64,000 nucleotides of DNA, from positions 1 to 64,000 of the forward strand of contig DXFV01000021.1 of NCBI GenBank assembly GCA_019114265.1, read 5' to 3'. Below the pieces are notes generated by a model that had not been told where the DNA came from, ran no database searches, and saw nothing but the letters and a program-made list of their open reading frames with translations. The position numbers were made by a program, and so were the translations under genes. Each line of letters opens with the position of its first letter. Position 1 is the first letter of the stretch. Positions 7,907 through 15,003 of the stretch are shown piece by piece. Origin of the DNA: Anaerofilum faecale (lineage in GTDB: Bacteria; Bacillota; Clostridia; Oscillospirales; Ruminococcaceae).

Positions 7907-8613
7907 GGCTGCACTCCCGTCAGCGCCGCGAACAGCGCGTTGCTCGCGGCGATGTTGGCGGCGTTCTCCTCGTCGGCCAGCAGCTCGTCGTTGAGGCCCC
8001 GGCGCACCAGCGTGAAGCCCTCCAGATATTTGCCGCCGTCCTCGCTCTCGCCGGTGGCAATGTTCTGGGTGGTCAGATCCAGCCCGGCAAAGCCCTCGGC
8101 CTCCTCCAGCGGCACCAGCACCGCCCCGTTCGCCTCCGAGAAGCAGTCGTAGTATTCGTCCATCAGCGCGGGGTTGTCCATCAGGAACACCACGCTCTGG
8201 GCCACCTGCAGGTCGGTGACCATCTTCACGCTGCTGGCCATCTGGGTGGCGTAGTCCACCTGCTCGCCCTCGTCAAAGTTCAGGTTGTACTGGTTCACCG
8301 TCACCATCTGCCGGCCGTCGCCGTTCAGGTCGGGCACCAGCCCCGCCTCCACCAGCGCGTCGCCCAGGCGGTTGGTCACCGCGTCGGGGATGCCTTTCTG
8401 GCAGACCACCGCGATGTTGAGGTCCGGCTCCACCTTGCCCACCACGTCGGCGATGAAGATGCCCACGACCACCACGAGCAGCAGCCCTGCCGCGATCTTC
8501 CATTTGTTGTAGTACCAGAAATTCGCCCGCTTTTCCTTGGGGGTGAGGGGCTTTTCCTCGTCCGGCTTCAGGTCCTCGGGCTTGATGTTCAGGGTGTAGC
8601 GTGCGCTTGCCAT
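7903..8613 (-). CDS. Hypothetical single-pass membrane protein
   Basis: A 236-residue protein I do not recognise. Residues 1-35 are charged and cytoplasmic (PDEEKPLTPKEKRANFWYYN), ~38-60 form one membrane helix (KIAAGLLLVVVVGIFIADVV), and the remaining ~175 residues lie outside, with a mixed alpha/beta look (DLNIAVVCQKG, DLNGDGRQMVTV). DLNGDGRQ resembles a calcium-loop sequence. It starts four bases after the plsC stop and shares its operon, so a role in the envelope is plausible but not shown. Confidence 0.7.
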   Translation of the reverse strand: MASARYTLNIKPEDLKPDEEKPLTPKEKRANFWYYNKWKIAAGLLLVVVVGIFIADVVGKVEPDLNIAVVCQKGIPDAVTNRLGDALVEAGLVPDLNGDGRQMVTVNQYNLNFDEGEQVDYATQMASSVKMVTDLQVAQSVVFLMDNPALMDEYYDCFSEANGAVLVPLEEAEGFAGLDLTTQNIATGESEDGGKYLEGFTLVRRGLNDELLADEENAANIAASNALFAALTGVQP

Positions 8614-8617
8614 ATCG

Positions 8618-9370
8618 TCAGCTCCTTTTTGGTTTTGTGGGGATCTCCTGCATCGGGCGCAGCGCCTCCAGCAGCAGCGAGGCGGTGCGCCCGGGCAGCT
8701 GTTTCTGCTCCTCGCGCGAAAGGCCCGCCGTGGGGACGGGGGGCAGGATGCGGATGGTTACATGGGTGGGCTTCATCCAGCCGCCGTTGTTTTCCATGAT
8801 GTCCCGGCTGCCGTGGATCGCCACCGGCACCACCGGCGCGCCCGCCTTCAGCGCCATGCGGAACGCGCCCGCCTTGAATTCGCCCAGCTCCAGCTCGCCG
8901 CCCTTCCCGCGGGTCCCCTCCGGGAAGATCACCACCGATTTGCCGTTTTTCACCAGCTCGGTGGCGGCGTTCAGCGCCTGCATGGCGCGGCGGGGATTGT
9001 CGCGGTCGAGAAAGACGCAGTCCAGCAGCCGCATCCAGCGCCGCACCAGGGGGATGCGGTCGATCTGCTGCTTTGCCACCATCGCGTGGGGGCCGTCCAG
9101 CTGGGTGAGCATGAGGGGGATGTCGTAGTAGCTGCGGTGGTTCCCCACGAACACGCAGGCGCCCGACGGAATGTTTTCCCGTCCCGTCACCTCCACCGTC
9201 ACCCCGGCCAGCCGCAGCAGGCCGCCCGCCCAGCGGGGCACCTCGCGGGACAGCAAAGCCTGCACCTCATCCTCCCGGCCGGCGGCGCGGGCTTTTTCGG
9301 CCCGGCGAAGGGTGGGCAGCAGGCAGACGAACTGTACCCAAAAATAACAAAACCACACGATCGTGCGCAT
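8618..9370 (-). CDS. plsC: 1-acyl-sn-glycerol-3-phosphate acyltransferase
   Basis: A 250-residue membrane-associated acyltransferase that makes phosphatidic acid from lysophosphatidic acid. The catalytic NHRSYYD (the HX4D box) lies at ~75 and the substrate-binding FPEGTRG at ~152, with an N-terminal hydrophobic helix (IVWFCYFWVQFVCLL). I start at the ATG at 9370, which has GGAGAG eight bases upstream; the frame runs open for another 63 codons but without a ribosome site. First gene of a three-gene operon (plsC, membrane protein, small ORF) from the promoter at 9425-9453. Confidence 0.92.
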   Translation of the reverse strand: MRTIVWFCYFWVQFVCLLPTLRRAEKARAAGREDEVQALLSREVPRWAGGLLRLAGVTVEVTGRENIPSGACVFVGNHRSYYDIPLMLTQLDGPHAMVAKQQIDRIPLVRRWMRLLDCVFLDRDNPRRAMQALNAATELVKNGKSVVIFPEGTRGKGGELELGEFKAGAFRMALKAGAPVVPVAIHGSRDIMENNGGWMKPTHVTIRILPPVPTAGLSREEQKQLPGRTASLLLEALRPMQEIPTKPKRS

Positions 9371-9424
9371 AACAAGGCTCTCCGTTCTGTGCCGCTGCAG
9401 GTGCAGACGGCGCGCTTTTTTGTT

Positions 9425-9453
9425 ATTGTACCCGTTTTCACAGCCGGATGCAA
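9425..9453 (-). promoter_or_regulatory. Promoter for the plsC operon
   Basis: On the minus strand, TTGCAT (9453-9448), 17 bases, TACAAT (9430-9425). Confidence 0.72.
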
Positions 9454-9464
9454 GCGATTTGGGC

Positions 9465-9493
9465 TTGTAAAGGAATGTGAAATACGGTATGAT
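9465..9493 (+). promoter_or_regulatory. Promoter for the YesL-like gene
   Basis: TTGTAA (9465-9470), 17 bases, TATGAT (9488-9493), about 50 bases before the start codon. Confidence 0.7.
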
Positions 9494-9545
9494 GAAAACA
9501 GTACACCTTCGCGCGGGCGAAGGCAGACAAAAGGAGCTGTGCACT

Positions 9546-10454
9546 ATGGGTTTGTTCAATATGCATTACGACCGGCCGGGTCCCGGCGTGGAGAAGGACG
9601 CGCCGCGCAAAAAGGGAATTGCGCGCTGGTTCGAGATTGTGGGCCGCGATCTGGCCGACTTCACCAAGGCCAACATCATCACCGCTCTGTGCTGCCTGCC
9701 CTGCGTACTGGTGCTGGAGATCGGCCTGATCCTGCTGGGCGTGCAGTTCCATCCGCTGGTGATGCTGCTGACGCTGCTGCTGCCCAGCGCGCTGGGCTTC
9801 CTGGCAGGCCCCGGCATCTGCGCGATGTGCGCCGTGATGCTGAAGCACCTGCGGGACGAGCCCTGCTTCTTCTGGCCCACCTACAAAAAGGCCTTCCGCG
9901 AGAACTTCCGCCGCGGCGCCATCACGGGCGTCATCTTCGTGTTCGCGCTGCTGCTGCAGGTGCTGGCGCTGCTGCTGTACACCAACGCGCAGCTGTCCTC
10001 GCTGCCGATGCTGGCCCTGTTGTTCCTGGACATCCTGGTGATCACGATGGTCACCATCTTCGCCGTTCCCCAGATCGTGCTGATGGACCTGACCGGCATG
10101 CAGATTTTGCTGAACAGCCTGCGCCTGGCTTTTGCCTTTCTGCCCCGCAGCCTGCCGGCGGCCATCGTGGTGCTGGGCCTTGTGGGCGTGCAGCTGGTGT
10201 ATCCGTTCCTGATGCTGCCGGTGTTCCTGCTGATCGGCGTGTGGCTGCCGGGCTTCACCGCCCTGTTCCTGATCTATAAGCCGCTGGACCAGGTGTTCAA
10301 GATCGAGGAGCAGGTGAACGAGCGCCGCGAGCGCGAGATGCGCGCGCTGGAGGCCGAAAGCCGGGCCGCCGTGGAGACCGCCCTGCACAAAAAGTGGGAC
10401 GAGGAAAACGCCGCCGACAGCGCCGAGCCGGACGACACCGACGCCGATTCGTAA
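9546..10454 (+). CDS. YesL/DUF624-like integral membrane protein
   Basis: A 302-residue protein with about six hydrophobic segments between residues 40 and 240, and a charged C-terminal tail with a probable coiled coil (EEQVNERREREMRALEAESR). The early sequence NIITALCCLPCVL..IGL followed by PALGFLAGPG-like and FFWPTYKKAFRENF resembles DUF624 (YesL) proteins, which are often near sugar-uptake genes, though none are here. Start ATG 9546 with AAAAGGAGC upstream. Single-gene unit with its own promoter and terminator. Function unknown. Confidence 0.78.
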   Translation: MGLFNMHYDRPGPGVEKDAPRKKGIARWFEIVGRDLADFTKANIITALCCLPCVLVLEIGLILLGVQFHPLVMLLTLLLPSALGFLAGPGICAMCAVMLKHLRDEPCFFWPTYKKAFRENFRRGAITGVIFVFALLLQVLALLLYTNAQLSSLPMLALLFLDILVITMVTIFAVPQIVLMDLTGMQILLNSLRLAFAFLPRSLPAAIVVLGLVGVQLVYPFLMLPVFLLIGVWLPGFTALFLIYKPLDQVFKIEEQVNERREREMRALEAESRAAVETALHKKWDEENAADSAEPDDTDADS

Positions 10455-10462
10455 AAACTTTT

Positions 10463-10492
10463 TGCCCGGCCGCGCTTGGCCGGGCATTTTTC
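10463..10492 (+). terminator. Intrinsic terminator after the YesL-like gene
   Basis: Stem TGCCCGGCC/GGCCGGGCA followed by five T. Confidence 0.88.
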
Positions 10493-10496
10493 CTGC

Positions 10497-10526
10497 TTGA
10501 CTTCACACCGTCTGTACCGGTATAAT
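10497..10526 (+). promoter_or_regulatory. Promoter for the CorC/CNNM gene and its leader
   Basis: TTGACT (10497-10502), 18 bases, perfect TATAAT (10521-10526). Transcription would start near 10533, giving a leader of about 180 bases before the structural gene. Confidence 0.85.
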
Positions 10527-10563
10527 ACTATCAATATCATCTTAGGAGGTGAAGGCGCGCCAG

Positions 10564-10653
10564 ATGGACGACAGTGCCAGTACCACGGGAGGAAAACCTC
10601 CCTTATGCAATATACGGTCCCAGAACGGACACAGCCTGCGCTTGCGCGAGTAA
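10564..10653 (+). CDS. Possible 29-residue leader peptide upstream of the CorC/CNNM gene
   Basis: An AGGAGGTGA ribosome site (10544) is followed by ATG at 10564, and an in-frame GTG lies at 10549. The peptide begins MDDSASTTGGKPPLCNIRSQ and stops at 10653, inside the loop of a large terminator-like hairpin. The codons also span a GGGAGG-AAAA-CCTCCC hairpin, so the segment may instead be a structured RNA with no translation. I recognise no known riboswitch core in it. Confidence 0.35.
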   Translation: MDDSASTTGGKPPLCNIRSQNGHSLRLRE

Positions 10654-10685
10654 GCGGCGGGTTTTGTGTCCGTTTGCATTTTTCT
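10624..10685 (+). promoter_or_regulatory. Terminator-like hairpin in the CorC/CNNM leader
   Basis: AACGGACACA (10624-10633) pairs with TGTGTCCGTT (10665-10674), with inner pairing in the loop, followed by TGCATTTTTCTG. Read-through would be needed to reach the gene at 10716, so this is a candidate attenuator. Confidence 0.6.
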
Positions 10686-10715
10686 GTTCCGTATTTTGAA
10701 AGAGAGGGTATTCTT

Positions 10716-12035
10716 GTGTCCGATTCGATCGTATCCATGCTGCTTTTGCAGATATTGCTGATTTTGCTGAACGCCGTGTTTGCCAGCGCCGAGATCGCGG
10801 TGATCTCGATGAGCGACGCCAAGCTGGCCGCCCTGGCTTCCCAGGGCGACCGCCGCGCCGTCCGCCTTGCCCGTCTCACCAGCCAGCCGGCCCGTTTCCT
10901 GGCCACCATCCAGGTGGCGATCACCCTGTCCGGCTTTCTGGGCAGCGCCTTCGCGGCCGACAACTTCTCCGGCAGCCTTGTCACCTGGCTGCTGGGGCTG
11001 GGCGTGCCGCTGCCCGAAAAAACGCTGGACACCATCGCGGTGGTGTGCATCACCCTGATCTTGTCCTACTTCACGCTGGTGTTCGGCGAGCTGGTGCCCA
11101 AGCGGGTGGCCATGTACAAGGCCGAGGCGCTGGCGCTGGGGATCTCGGGGCTTATCAGCGCCATCGCCCGGCTGTTTGCGCCGCTGGTGTGGCTGCTCAC
11201 CGCCTCCACCAACGCCATCCTGCGGCTGTTGGGCATCGACCCCAACGCCGAGCAGGACGAGGTGACCGAGGAGGAGATCCGCATGATGGTGGACGCGGGC
11301 AGCGAAAAGGGCGCCATCGACCGGGAGGAGAAACAGTTCATCCAGAACGTGTTCGAGTTCGACGACCTGACGGCCGGCGAGATCTCCACTCACCGCACCG
11401 GCCTGGTGCTGCTGCGCTGTGAGGACGAGATGGACCGCTGGGACGAGACGGTGCGCACCCATTCCTACAACCTCTACCCGGTGTGCTGCGGCGGCGCCGA
11501 CCGCATCGTGGGCGTGCTGAACGCGCGGGAATACCTGTGTCTTTCCGACAAGAGCCGCGACAGCGTGATGGCGCAGGCGGTACACCCGGCCTATTTTGTG
11601 CCGGAGACGGTGAAAGCGGACCTGCTGTTCCGCAACATGAAGCAGACCGGCAACACGATGGCGGTGGTGCTGGACGAGTACGGCGGCCTGCAGGGCGTGG
11701 TGACCCTGAACGATCTGGTGGAGCAGCTGGTGGGCGAGCTTGCGCCGGACGACCCCAGCCGGGGCGAGGGCGGCATCGTGCCGCTGGAGGAAGGCGTGTG
11801 GCAGATCCAGGGCAGCGTGCCGCTGGAGCAGGTGCAGCAGACGCTGGGCGTGCCGCTGCCCTGCGACGAGTGCGACACCTTCGGCGGCTTTGTGCTGGGC
11901 CAGCTGGGCACGGTGCCGCAGGACGGCAGCTGTGCCCAGCTGGAGGCGGAGGGGCTGTCCATCCGCCTGGCCGAGATCCGCGGCCACCAGCTGGCCACCG
12001 CCATCGTGCGCCGCCTGCCGCAGCCGGAGGAATAA
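10716..12035 (+). CDS. CNNM/CorC-type (HlyC/CorC, UPF0053) membrane protein with CBS domains
   Basis: A 439-residue protein. The N-terminal CNNM domain has about four hydrophobic segments (from LLLQILLILLNAVFASAEIA, residues ~8-200) with GELVPKRVAMYKAE, a conserved family motif. A CBS pair follows (~205-340; VLDEYGGLQGVVTLNDLVEQLVGE is at its end), then a C-terminal CorC/HlyC domain (~350-435). Family members are linked to magnesium, cobalt or sodium movement; the exact ion is not readable. The start is GTG 10716 with AGAGAGGG upstream. A candidate attenuator precedes it. Confidence 0.9.
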   Translation: MSDSIVSMLLLQILLILLNAVFASAEIAVISMSDAKLAALASQGDRRAVRLARLTSQPARFLATIQVAITLSGFLGSAFAADNFSGSLVTWLLGLGVPLPEKTLDTIAVVCITLILSYFTLVFGELVPKRVAMYKAEALALGISGLISAIARLFAPLVWLLTASTNAILRLLGIDPNAEQDEVTEEEIRMMVDAGSEKGAIDREEKQFIQNVFEFDDLTAGEISTHRTGLVLLRCEDEMDRWDETVRTHSYNLYPVCCGGADRIVGVLNAREYLCLSDKSRDSVMAQAVHPAYFVPETVKADLLFRNMKQTGNTMAVVLDEYGGLQGVVTLNDLVEQLVGELAPDDPSRGEGGIVPLEEGVWQIQGSVPLEQVQQTLGVPLPCDECDTFGGFVLGQLGTVPQDGSCAQLEAEGLSIRLAEIRGHQLATAIVRRLPQPEE

Positions 12036-12090
12036 CACCGGATACGGTTTGAAAGCGTGCTTTGGCAGGGAAAGGCGTTCGGCCTCAGCA

Positions 12091-12140
12091 AAAAACGGCG
12101 CGTCCCTTTGCAAAAAAGGGGCGTGCCGTTTTGGTTTTTT
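12091..12140. terminator. Bidirectional terminator between the CorC/CNNM and DHHW genes
   Basis: AAAACGGCGCGTCCCTTT pairs with AAAGGGGCGTGCCGTTTT, then GGTTTTTT on the plus strand and an A/T-rich end on the other. Confidence 0.8.
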
Positions 12141-13077
12141 ATCGCAGCATCGCGCTGGTGTTCACCACCCAGTCGCTGTACAAAAACAGCACGTCCTGGT
12201 CGGTGAAGGTGATGTGCTCGGGCAGAAGGCGGCTGAACATATACCGCAGGTCGATCAGCGTGATGGTGCGGTATTCGCCGCACAGCAGCGGCGCAAGGCT
12301 GCTGGCGTAGGAATCCCGGAAGATCACCAGCTCGCGGTCGGGCGCGCCGGGGTTGTGGATCACCTCAAACGGCGTCGCCCCCGACAGGAACAGGTCGTAG
12401 GGCACGTCGCTCTCCAGCCGGGCGGTGTCGTACACCGCCGTCTGGTCCGGCTGCTGCATATTCTCCACAGTCGCGGCGTCGGTGGCCGGGCTGGTGAGCC
12501 AGTACAGGGATTCCGGCTCGGCCGAAAGGCGGCGGGAATAGTCCCCCAGGAATCCCTCGAACCCGTTCGCTGCAAAGCTCTCCCAGCCCACCGAGAAACC
12601 CATCGCCCCGCCCAGCGCGTCGGTCACCGGCCGCAGCTTCTCCTGCCGCCAGTGGCGGTCGGTGCGGTAGTAGCTGGAAAGGTCCAGCGCGTCCTCCAGC
12701 GGCACCGCCGTCATGGCGGGCAGCTGAGGGGAAAGGCGCTCCATCAGCGCCGCGTGGTCCAGCACCGGATACCCGGAATCGGCCGCATACCAGGATTTGT
12801 CCGGCACCACCGCCCAGAACACCCGGTTCTCGGGGGTGAACAGGTCGGCCTGCAGCTTGTTCAGCTTCTGCGCGAAGCGGTCCACCGACGCGGTGTCCAG
12901 CTCGCCCAGATACTGGAACAGCCCGTCCTCCACCCGGTACATGCCGTTCTCGTCCGGCTGTCTGGTCAGCTGCCGCCACACGCGCAGTGCCGGTCTCCAG
13001 GCCAGCGCCGTCAGCCCGGCCGCGCACACGACGGCGGCAGCGGCCGCCGCCAGGCGCTTCGCCCGCGGCGTCCTCAC
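12139..13077 (-). CDS. DHHW-family, AlgX/SGNH-like cell-envelope protein
   Basis: A 312-residue protein with an N-terminal membrane anchor (~8-26, KRLAAAAAAVVCAAGLTALA). Residues ~135-150 read SSYYRTDRHWRQEK, a DxHW motif like that naming the clostridial DHHW family, which is related to AlgJ/AlgX-type polysaccharide acetylation proteins. ELVIFRDSYASSLAPLL (~255) is the SGNH-type Ser block. The GTG start overlaps the stop of the lipoprotein gene upstream. Expected outside the membrane; substrate unknown. Confidence 0.75.
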   Translation of the reverse strand: MRTPRAKRLAAAAAAVVCAAGLTALAWRPALRVWRQLTRQPDENGMYRVEDGLFQYLGELDTASVDRFAQKLNKLQADLFTPENRVFWAVVPDKSWYAADSGYPVLDHAALMERLSPQLPAMTAVPLEDALDLSSYYRTDRHWRQEKLRPVTDALGGAMGFSVGWESFAANGFEGFLGDYSRRLSAEPESLYWLTSPATDAATVENMQQPDQTAVYDTARLESDVPYDLFLSGATPFEVIHNPGAPDRELVIFRDSYASSLAPLLCGEYRTITLIDLRYMFSRLLPEHITFTDQDVLFLYSDWVVNTSAMLR

Positions 13078-13562
13078 TCGGCCAGCGCCTTGAAGTTGGC
13101 GTCGATGGTCTCGGCGTTGTCGGCGGAAGCCATGATCAGGACCACCACGTCACCGATGCGGTCCACGATCGTCTCCTCGGCCGACACACACACCCACTTG
13201 TTGGGATTGGCTTTTTCCTCCACCTGCTTGGCCAGCTCCTCGGCGGCCTCGGCGCTCTCGGCGCGCAGCAGGCACACGGAATGCGCCACCGCATTGATCA
13301 TCGCGTCGCTGGACAGGCCCTCCTTGAAGTTGTCGGCGGTCACGCCCACCATATACTCGGCGTTCTCCTCGGTGATGGGGGTGTTGGCCAGCATGGGCAG
13401 CTGGTCCTCGGGGATGCCCTCGTACAGCTTCTCCATGATCTCCTCCAGCGTGCCCTCCAGGTTGGCGTCCGCGGCGGGAGCGGAGCTGGAAGCGGGCGTG
13501 CCGCAGGCGGCAAACAGCAGAACAACCAGCACGGCGGCCAGCATCAAAGCGATCTTTTTCAT
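13074..13562 (-). CDS. DUF4358-like lipoprotein
   Basis: A 162-residue protein with a lipoprotein signal (MKKIALMLAAVLVVLLFAACG; lipobox FAAC with Cys at ~20), a short Ser/Ala/Pro linker, then a domain (~35-162) resembling DUF4358: EEIMEKLYEGI, then YMVGVTADNFKEGL, and CLLRAESAEAAEELAKQVEE. Such proteins are common in Clostridia and their function is unknown. AAGGAG precedes the ATG. It lies 60 bases after the anti-sigma-like gene and overlaps the DHHW gene by four bases, so all are likely one transcript. Confidence 0.72.
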   Translation of the reverse strand: MKKIALMLAAVLVVLLFAACGTPASSSAPAADANLEGTLEEIMEKLYEGIPEDQLPMLANTPITEENAEYMVGVTADNFKEGLSSDAMINAVAHSVCLLRAESAEAAEELAKQVEEKANPNKWVCVSAEETIVDRIGDVVVLIMASADNAETIDANFKALAE

Positions 13563-13622
13563 AATTTGTGGTCTCCTTTTTTTGTGTAGTGTTTGTCAGA
13601 GGTTGCGGGGATATACAGGGAA

Positions 13623-14234
13623 TCAGGCGGGCAGCACGCCTTCCGCCGCCGGGGCCCAGCACAGCCCGCCGTCCGAAAGGCGGAACTGCCAGGCCGGCTG
13701 GCAGTAGCCGGCGCTGCACACATACACCAGCTCGCCCGCCTCGTTGGACAGCGGCCTGTCCAGCGACGCGCGGGCCTCGCTCTCGTCCACCAGCGCGAAG
13801 TCTCCCACCCACTCGCCCGGCGCACCGTCCGCGTCGCTGTACACCGGCAGACTGTCGGCGGCGGCGTCGAAGGGCGGCTGCGGGCTGCAGACGGTCACGT
13901 CGGCGGCGTCGAACAGCGGCCCGGTGCTGGCCAGCGCGGCCCGGGGCACGGCGGCCGCGTCGTTCTGCAGGCGCGCCTGGTCGGGAACGCCGGCGGCGCC
14001 GGAAGCATCCTGCGCGGTCGTGTTCTTGGTGCTCAGGCCGGGCGTCTGCAGCACTCCGCTGCCCAGCACCGCGGCCACCGCAAGACAGGCGGCCAGTCCT
14101 GCCGCCGCCCGTTTGGGCGACAGACGAAACCGGCTGCGGCGTGCGTCGGCCATCTTTGCCAGTGTGTCGGCCTTCCACTGGTCGGTGGCGGTGATTTTTT
14201 CCATCGCGCTGCGGTAGTGGCGGTCATACTTCAT
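13623..14234 (-). CDS. Putative anti-sigma factor, single-pass membrane protein
   Basis: A 203-residue protein. Residues 1-40 are cytoplasmic (KYDRHYRSAMEKITATDQWK, then RRSRFRLSPKR), ~44-62 form one membrane helix, and the rest is extracytoplasmic without a known fold. The start is the ATG at 14234 (AAAGGAG nine bases upstream), overlapping the sigma factor gene, which is the normal arrangement for a sigma/anti-sigma pair. The anti-sigma role is inferred from position and topology; no zinc-binding anti-sigma motif is visible. Confidence 0.7.
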   Translation of the reverse strand: MKYDRHYRSAMEKITATDQWKADTLAKMADARRSRFRLSPKRAAAGLAACLAVAAVLGSGVLQTPGLSTKNTTAQDASGAAGVPDQARLQNDAAAVPRAALASTGPLFDAADVTVCSPQPPFDAAADSLPVYSDADGAPGEWVGDFALVDESEARASLDRPLSNEAGELVYVCSAGYCQPAWQFRLSDGGLCWAPAAEGVLPA

Positions 14235-14712
14235 CGGCAAATTCTCCTTTCAGCGCCTCGCGCAGCTTGGTCCGCGCACGGGACAGCTGGCTGAGCACGG
14301 TGTTGGGGTTCGAGCGCAGAATGCGGGCGATCTCGGCGGCGGTGTAGCCCTCGATGTAGTGCAGATACACCACCTGGCGGTATTTCACCGGCAGGGCCGC
14401 CACCGCGTCCAGCACGATGTTTTCCTGCGGGGTGAAGGCGTCGGGCAGCGCGTCGTCCAGTTCGGTGCGGCGGCGCATCCAGGCGCTGGTGAGGTGGCTT
14501 TTGCTGCGGTTGATAGCCACCCGCAGCAGCCATGCCTTCTGGTGTTCCAAACTCTCGAATTGGGGCGACGCGCGCACCAGGCTCACGAAGGTGTCCTGTG
14601 CGATGTCCTCGGCGTCGGACAGGTTCTTCACCATTCCGAATGCGGCGCGCAGCACCGTGTCGGCGAAATATTCCACCGCCTGTTCGGGCGGAAGGGGCGG
14701 GCGTTGTTCCAT
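14224..14712 (-). CDS. ECF-type RNA polymerase sigma factor
   Basis: A 162-residue sigma-70 family factor. Region 2 (~10-78) contains MVKNLSDAEDIAQDTFVSLV, and region 4 (~105-155) contains ALPVKYRQVVYLHYIEGYTAAEIARIL with the helix-turn-helix. The start is the ATG at 14712; the open frame extends further but only this ATG has a GGGAGG site. It leads the operon sigma, anti-sigma, lipoprotein, DHHW protein, so an envelope-stress response is a reasonable inference. Confidence 0.9.
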   Translation of the reverse strand: MEQRPPLPPEQAVEYFADTVLRAAFGMVKNLSDAEDIAQDTFVSLVRASPQFESLEHQKAWLLRVAINRSKSHLTSAWMRRRTELDDALPDAFTPQENIVLDAVAALPVKYRQVVYLHYIEGYTAAEIARILRSNPNTVLSQLSRARTKLREALKGEFADEV

Positions 14713-14758
14713 GCTTGTGACAGCCTCCCTCTGGATACAATACAAGTCAGCAGCCTCT

Positions 14759-14787
14759 ATTATTGCAGATAATTCAAAAAAAGGCAA
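14759..14787 (-). promoter_or_regulatory. Possible promoter of the sigma factor operon
   Basis: On the minus strand, TTGCCT (14787-14782), 17 bases, AATAAT (14764-14759). Confidence 0.45.
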
Positions 14788-14898
14788 ACAAAAAGCAGAG
14801 CCGGAAAAAATCCGGCCCTGCCCAGCTTGTTTCAAATGTGTTTTTGCCATAGGTCTGCGGGAAAAGACTTCGAGAGGCGAAGGCTTCTTTTCCCACGC

Positions 14899-14943
14899 AA
14901 AAGCGCCCGCCGGGAGCATCGCTTTTCCCGGCGGGCGCTTTGT
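14899..14943. terminator. Terminator at the end of the pyrimidine operon
   Basis: AAAGCGCCCGCCGGGA pairs with TCCCGGCGGGCGCTTT. On the minus strand a TTTT run follows, about 60 bases beyond the carB stop. Confidence 0.8.
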
Positions 14944-15003
14944 TCGGGCTCCGGTTTTCCACGATCTCTGCGCGAAATGTGGAAAACCCGGCCCGCTTTT
15001 TTG

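Noticed and set aside
10530..10716. M-box, NiCo or yybP-ykoY riboswitch before the CorC/CNNM gene
   Set aside because: The conserved core sequences of those classes, as remembered, are absent. Kept as an unclassified leader instead.
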